The notes under the pieces: generated by a model
Database searches by the model: none
What the model was told of the DNA's origin: nothing
Seen by the model: the letters and a program-made list of their open reading frames with translations, nothing else
Translations under genes and position numbers: made by a program
Shown here: positions 4,240 to 5,353 of the stretch, piece by piece
How positions within the stretch are numbered: position 1 is the first letter of the stretch
Layout of the letters: the number at the start of each line of letters is the position of its first letter
DNA from: Bdellovibrionales bacterium
GTDB taxonomy: Bacteria > Bdellovibrionota > Bdellovibrionia > Bdellovibrionales > JAMPXM01
Length of the DNA: 5,353 bases
NCBI GenBank assembly: GCA_005792225.1
Contig: SXSP01000094.1
Location: 1 to 5,353 of the forward strand
Direction of reading: 5' to 3'

Positions 4240-4863
4240 ATGGATTTAACTCAACAATCTCTGCTGCCAATCATCGGCGAATGGCTCACGCTCGAGCCCC
4301 TTGAGGATCGACTTTTCGATGAGGTCTGTTCCGTGATGATTCCCGATCCCGACGGCTGGTATTCAGTCATGTTTGGACTCAACACTCCGTCTGCGTACCG
4401 GAAGGAATTTGATGATGCGAAATCGTTCTTCGCGAAAGGCACCGGCGTGGGCTTCGCCCTCCGCGATAATAAAAGTCAGAAGATCGCCGGCATTTCGTTT
4501 TTCTTAAAGCTTGATTCTGAAAATCGAAGTCTCGAAATTGGCACCACCAACATCGCGCCTCGTTTCCGTCGAACCCACGTCAACACGTCTGCAAAGTACC
4601 TGATGCTCAAAGAGGCGTTTGAGAAGCGCAACTGCATTCGAGTTTCCTTCCGCGTGGATGAGGAAAATTTGATTTCTCGTAGAGCCATCGAACGTCTCGG
4701 AGCAAAGTGCGGTGGCACTCTTCGCTACGAGCGCATACTTCCCGATGGCCGTATCCGAAACTATCTTTTCTACAGCATCATCGATCGCGAGTGGCCCGAA
4801 GTGAAAAAACGATTGGAGACATTCCTCCGTGAAACCAATGGGACCGATTCATGCGCAACCTAG
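4240..4863 (+). CDS. GNAT family N-acetyltransferase, RimJ/RimL type
   Basis: This 207-residue protein is a second GNAT enzyme, distinct from the one at 1925. Blocks are GEWLTLEPLEDRLFDEV (13-29), GVGFALRD plus KIAGISFFLKLD (69-92), LEIGTTNIAPRFRRTHVNTS (98-117), AKYLMLKEAFEKRNCIRV (118-135), the CoA-side signature DEENLISRRAIERLGAKCGG (140-159), and the terminal block RYERILPDGRIRNYLFYSII (162-181) followed by DREWPEVKKRLE. In this subgroup the loop reads RRTHVNTSAKYLML rather than the glycine-rich R-x-x-G-x-G, which I recall as normal for its relatives. Donor is acetyl-CoA by family; the acceptor is unknown. ATG 4240 is preferred over the TTG at 4237. The start has a weak ribosome binding site and follows the 4082 gene by 11 bases; the end overlaps the next gene by 13 bases. 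Confidence 0.9.
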   Translation: MDLTQQSLLPIIGEWLTLEPLEDRLFDEVCSVMIPDPDGWYSVMFGLNTPSAYRKEFDDAKSFFAKGTGVGFALRDNKSQKIAGISFFLKLDSENRSLEIGTTNIAPRFRRTHVNTSAKYLMLKEAFEKRNCIRVSFRVDEENLISRRAIERLGAKCGGTLRYERILPDGRIRNYLFYSIIDREWPEVKKRLETFLRETNGTDSCAT

Positions 4864-5353
4864 GCCCCATCTTCTTCGGAATCATCATTGGCCTTCTGCT
4901 CGGCCGAATACTCTGGAACACGCACTTGCCGGCGCCCCAAGAACGCGTCGTTGAAACACCAATCGCGACGGAAGCTCCAGCCCAAGTACAACCTGAGACG
5001 ATCCCCGCGGTGGCGTCCGCGCCAAATCTTGCCGCAGACAAGGGCTCCAGCTGCAACTTGCGGGACTTTCCTTTGAGTGAATTGAAAGCCGCCTACGACG
5101 CAAAAAACGATGTCGTGACAAAAAGCATCGTGCTCGCGCGCTTCCCTCCCGCGAAAACGGAAATCGAAAAAGAAGAGCGGCGAAAGGCGTTCGCCCCAGA
5201 AGTCGCGGAACTCGCGCGCGAGAGCCAGTACTGGAGTTCCGAATGGAGCACGAGGCTCGGATCAGGAGGTATTTCGATGACAATCGTCTGGTCGGTTCAC
5301 GACGATGGCGACGGCTTTGGATTCGAAATCTTCTTGCCGGATGGGCGACAAGC
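4851..5353 (+). CDS. Membrane-anchored protein with periplasmic domain, partial (runs off the window)
   Basis: At least 167 residues are encoded, with no stop before the window ends. The N-terminus is one hydrophobic anchor (residues about 6-22, PIFFGIIIGLLLGRILW) without a clear cleavage site, so it probably stays in the inner membrane with the rest outside. A Pro/Ala/Val/Glu/Thr-rich linker follows (about 26-62), then a more globular part with a single cysteine (68), a charged helix (AKTEIEKEERRKAF, 101-114) and a strand-rich region (SMTIVWSVHDDGDGFGFEIF, 142-161). I recognise no family. The ATG at 4851 is preceded by GGGA (4840-4843) with a seven-base gap and overlaps the end of the GNAT gene in another frame, which points to a shared transcript. 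The opposite-strand frame over the same bases is arginine-rich and is a shadow. Confidence 0.75.
   Translation, partial: MRNLGPIFFGIIIGLLLGRILWNTHLPAPQERVVETPIATEAPAQVQPETIPAVASAPNLAADKGSSCNLRDFPLSELKAAYDAKNDVVTKSIVLARFPPAKTEIEKEERRKAFAPEVAELARESQYWSSEWSTRLGSGGISMTIVWSVHDDGDGFGFEIFLPDGRQ

Noticed and set aside
4885..5283. 132-codon minus-strand frame at the right end
   Set aside because: It is arginine/serine-rich and lies opposite the membrane-anchored protein, whose frame has an anchor, a linker and a plausible start.

Overview
The window looks like chromosomal DNA from a mid-GC Gram-negative bacterium. Base composition is near half GC by eye. There are many small exported proteins with Sec signal peptides, densely packed genes, and strong AGGAGG-type ribosome binding sites. 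A Bdellovibrio-like or other predatory/delta-type lineage would fit the style (several exported proteins I cannot place in a family, next to RimJ/RimL-type acetyltransferases), but nothing here proves the taxonomy. I see no rRNA, tRNA, CRISPR array, transposase or insertion-sequence ends.

Layout. Bases 1-80 hold the first 26 codons of a leftward gene, possibly AhpD/carboxymuconolactone-decarboxylase-like. Upstream of it (81-400) is a gene-free stretch with a perfect 11-bp tandem repeat that contains -35-like hexamers. At 401-760 a small exported four-cysteine protein reads right. It converges on a second small exported protein (830-1165, minus), with a long GC-rich hairpin between the two stop codons. 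At 1299-1757 (minus) lies a stand-alone PAS-domain protein with no visible output domain. It is divergent from a RimJ/RimL-type GNAT acetyltransferase (1925-2491). That gene ends in a 4-base convergent overlap with a leftward two-gene operon of exported proteins of unknown function (3126-3803, then 2488-3126), joined by a TAATG stop/start overlap.

Between the leftward operon and a rightward cluster is a 278-base stretch (3804-4081) without a gene. It contains several close inverted repeats, including a 19-bp palindrome. The rightward cluster starts with a 48-residue small protein (4082-4228) that has a near-ideal ribosome binding site. A second GNAT acetyltransferase (4240-4863) and a membrane-anchored protein that runs off the window (4851-5353) follow. 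Spacing of 11 bases and a 13-base overlap suggest these three are transcribed and translated together.

Most products are secreted or envelope-associated proteins without a recognisable family. The parts I would look at again are the small protein at 4082, the inverted-repeat-rich region before it, the coupled exported pair, and the tandem repeat at 132-153. I found no clear defence system, toxin-antitoxin pair or mobile element.
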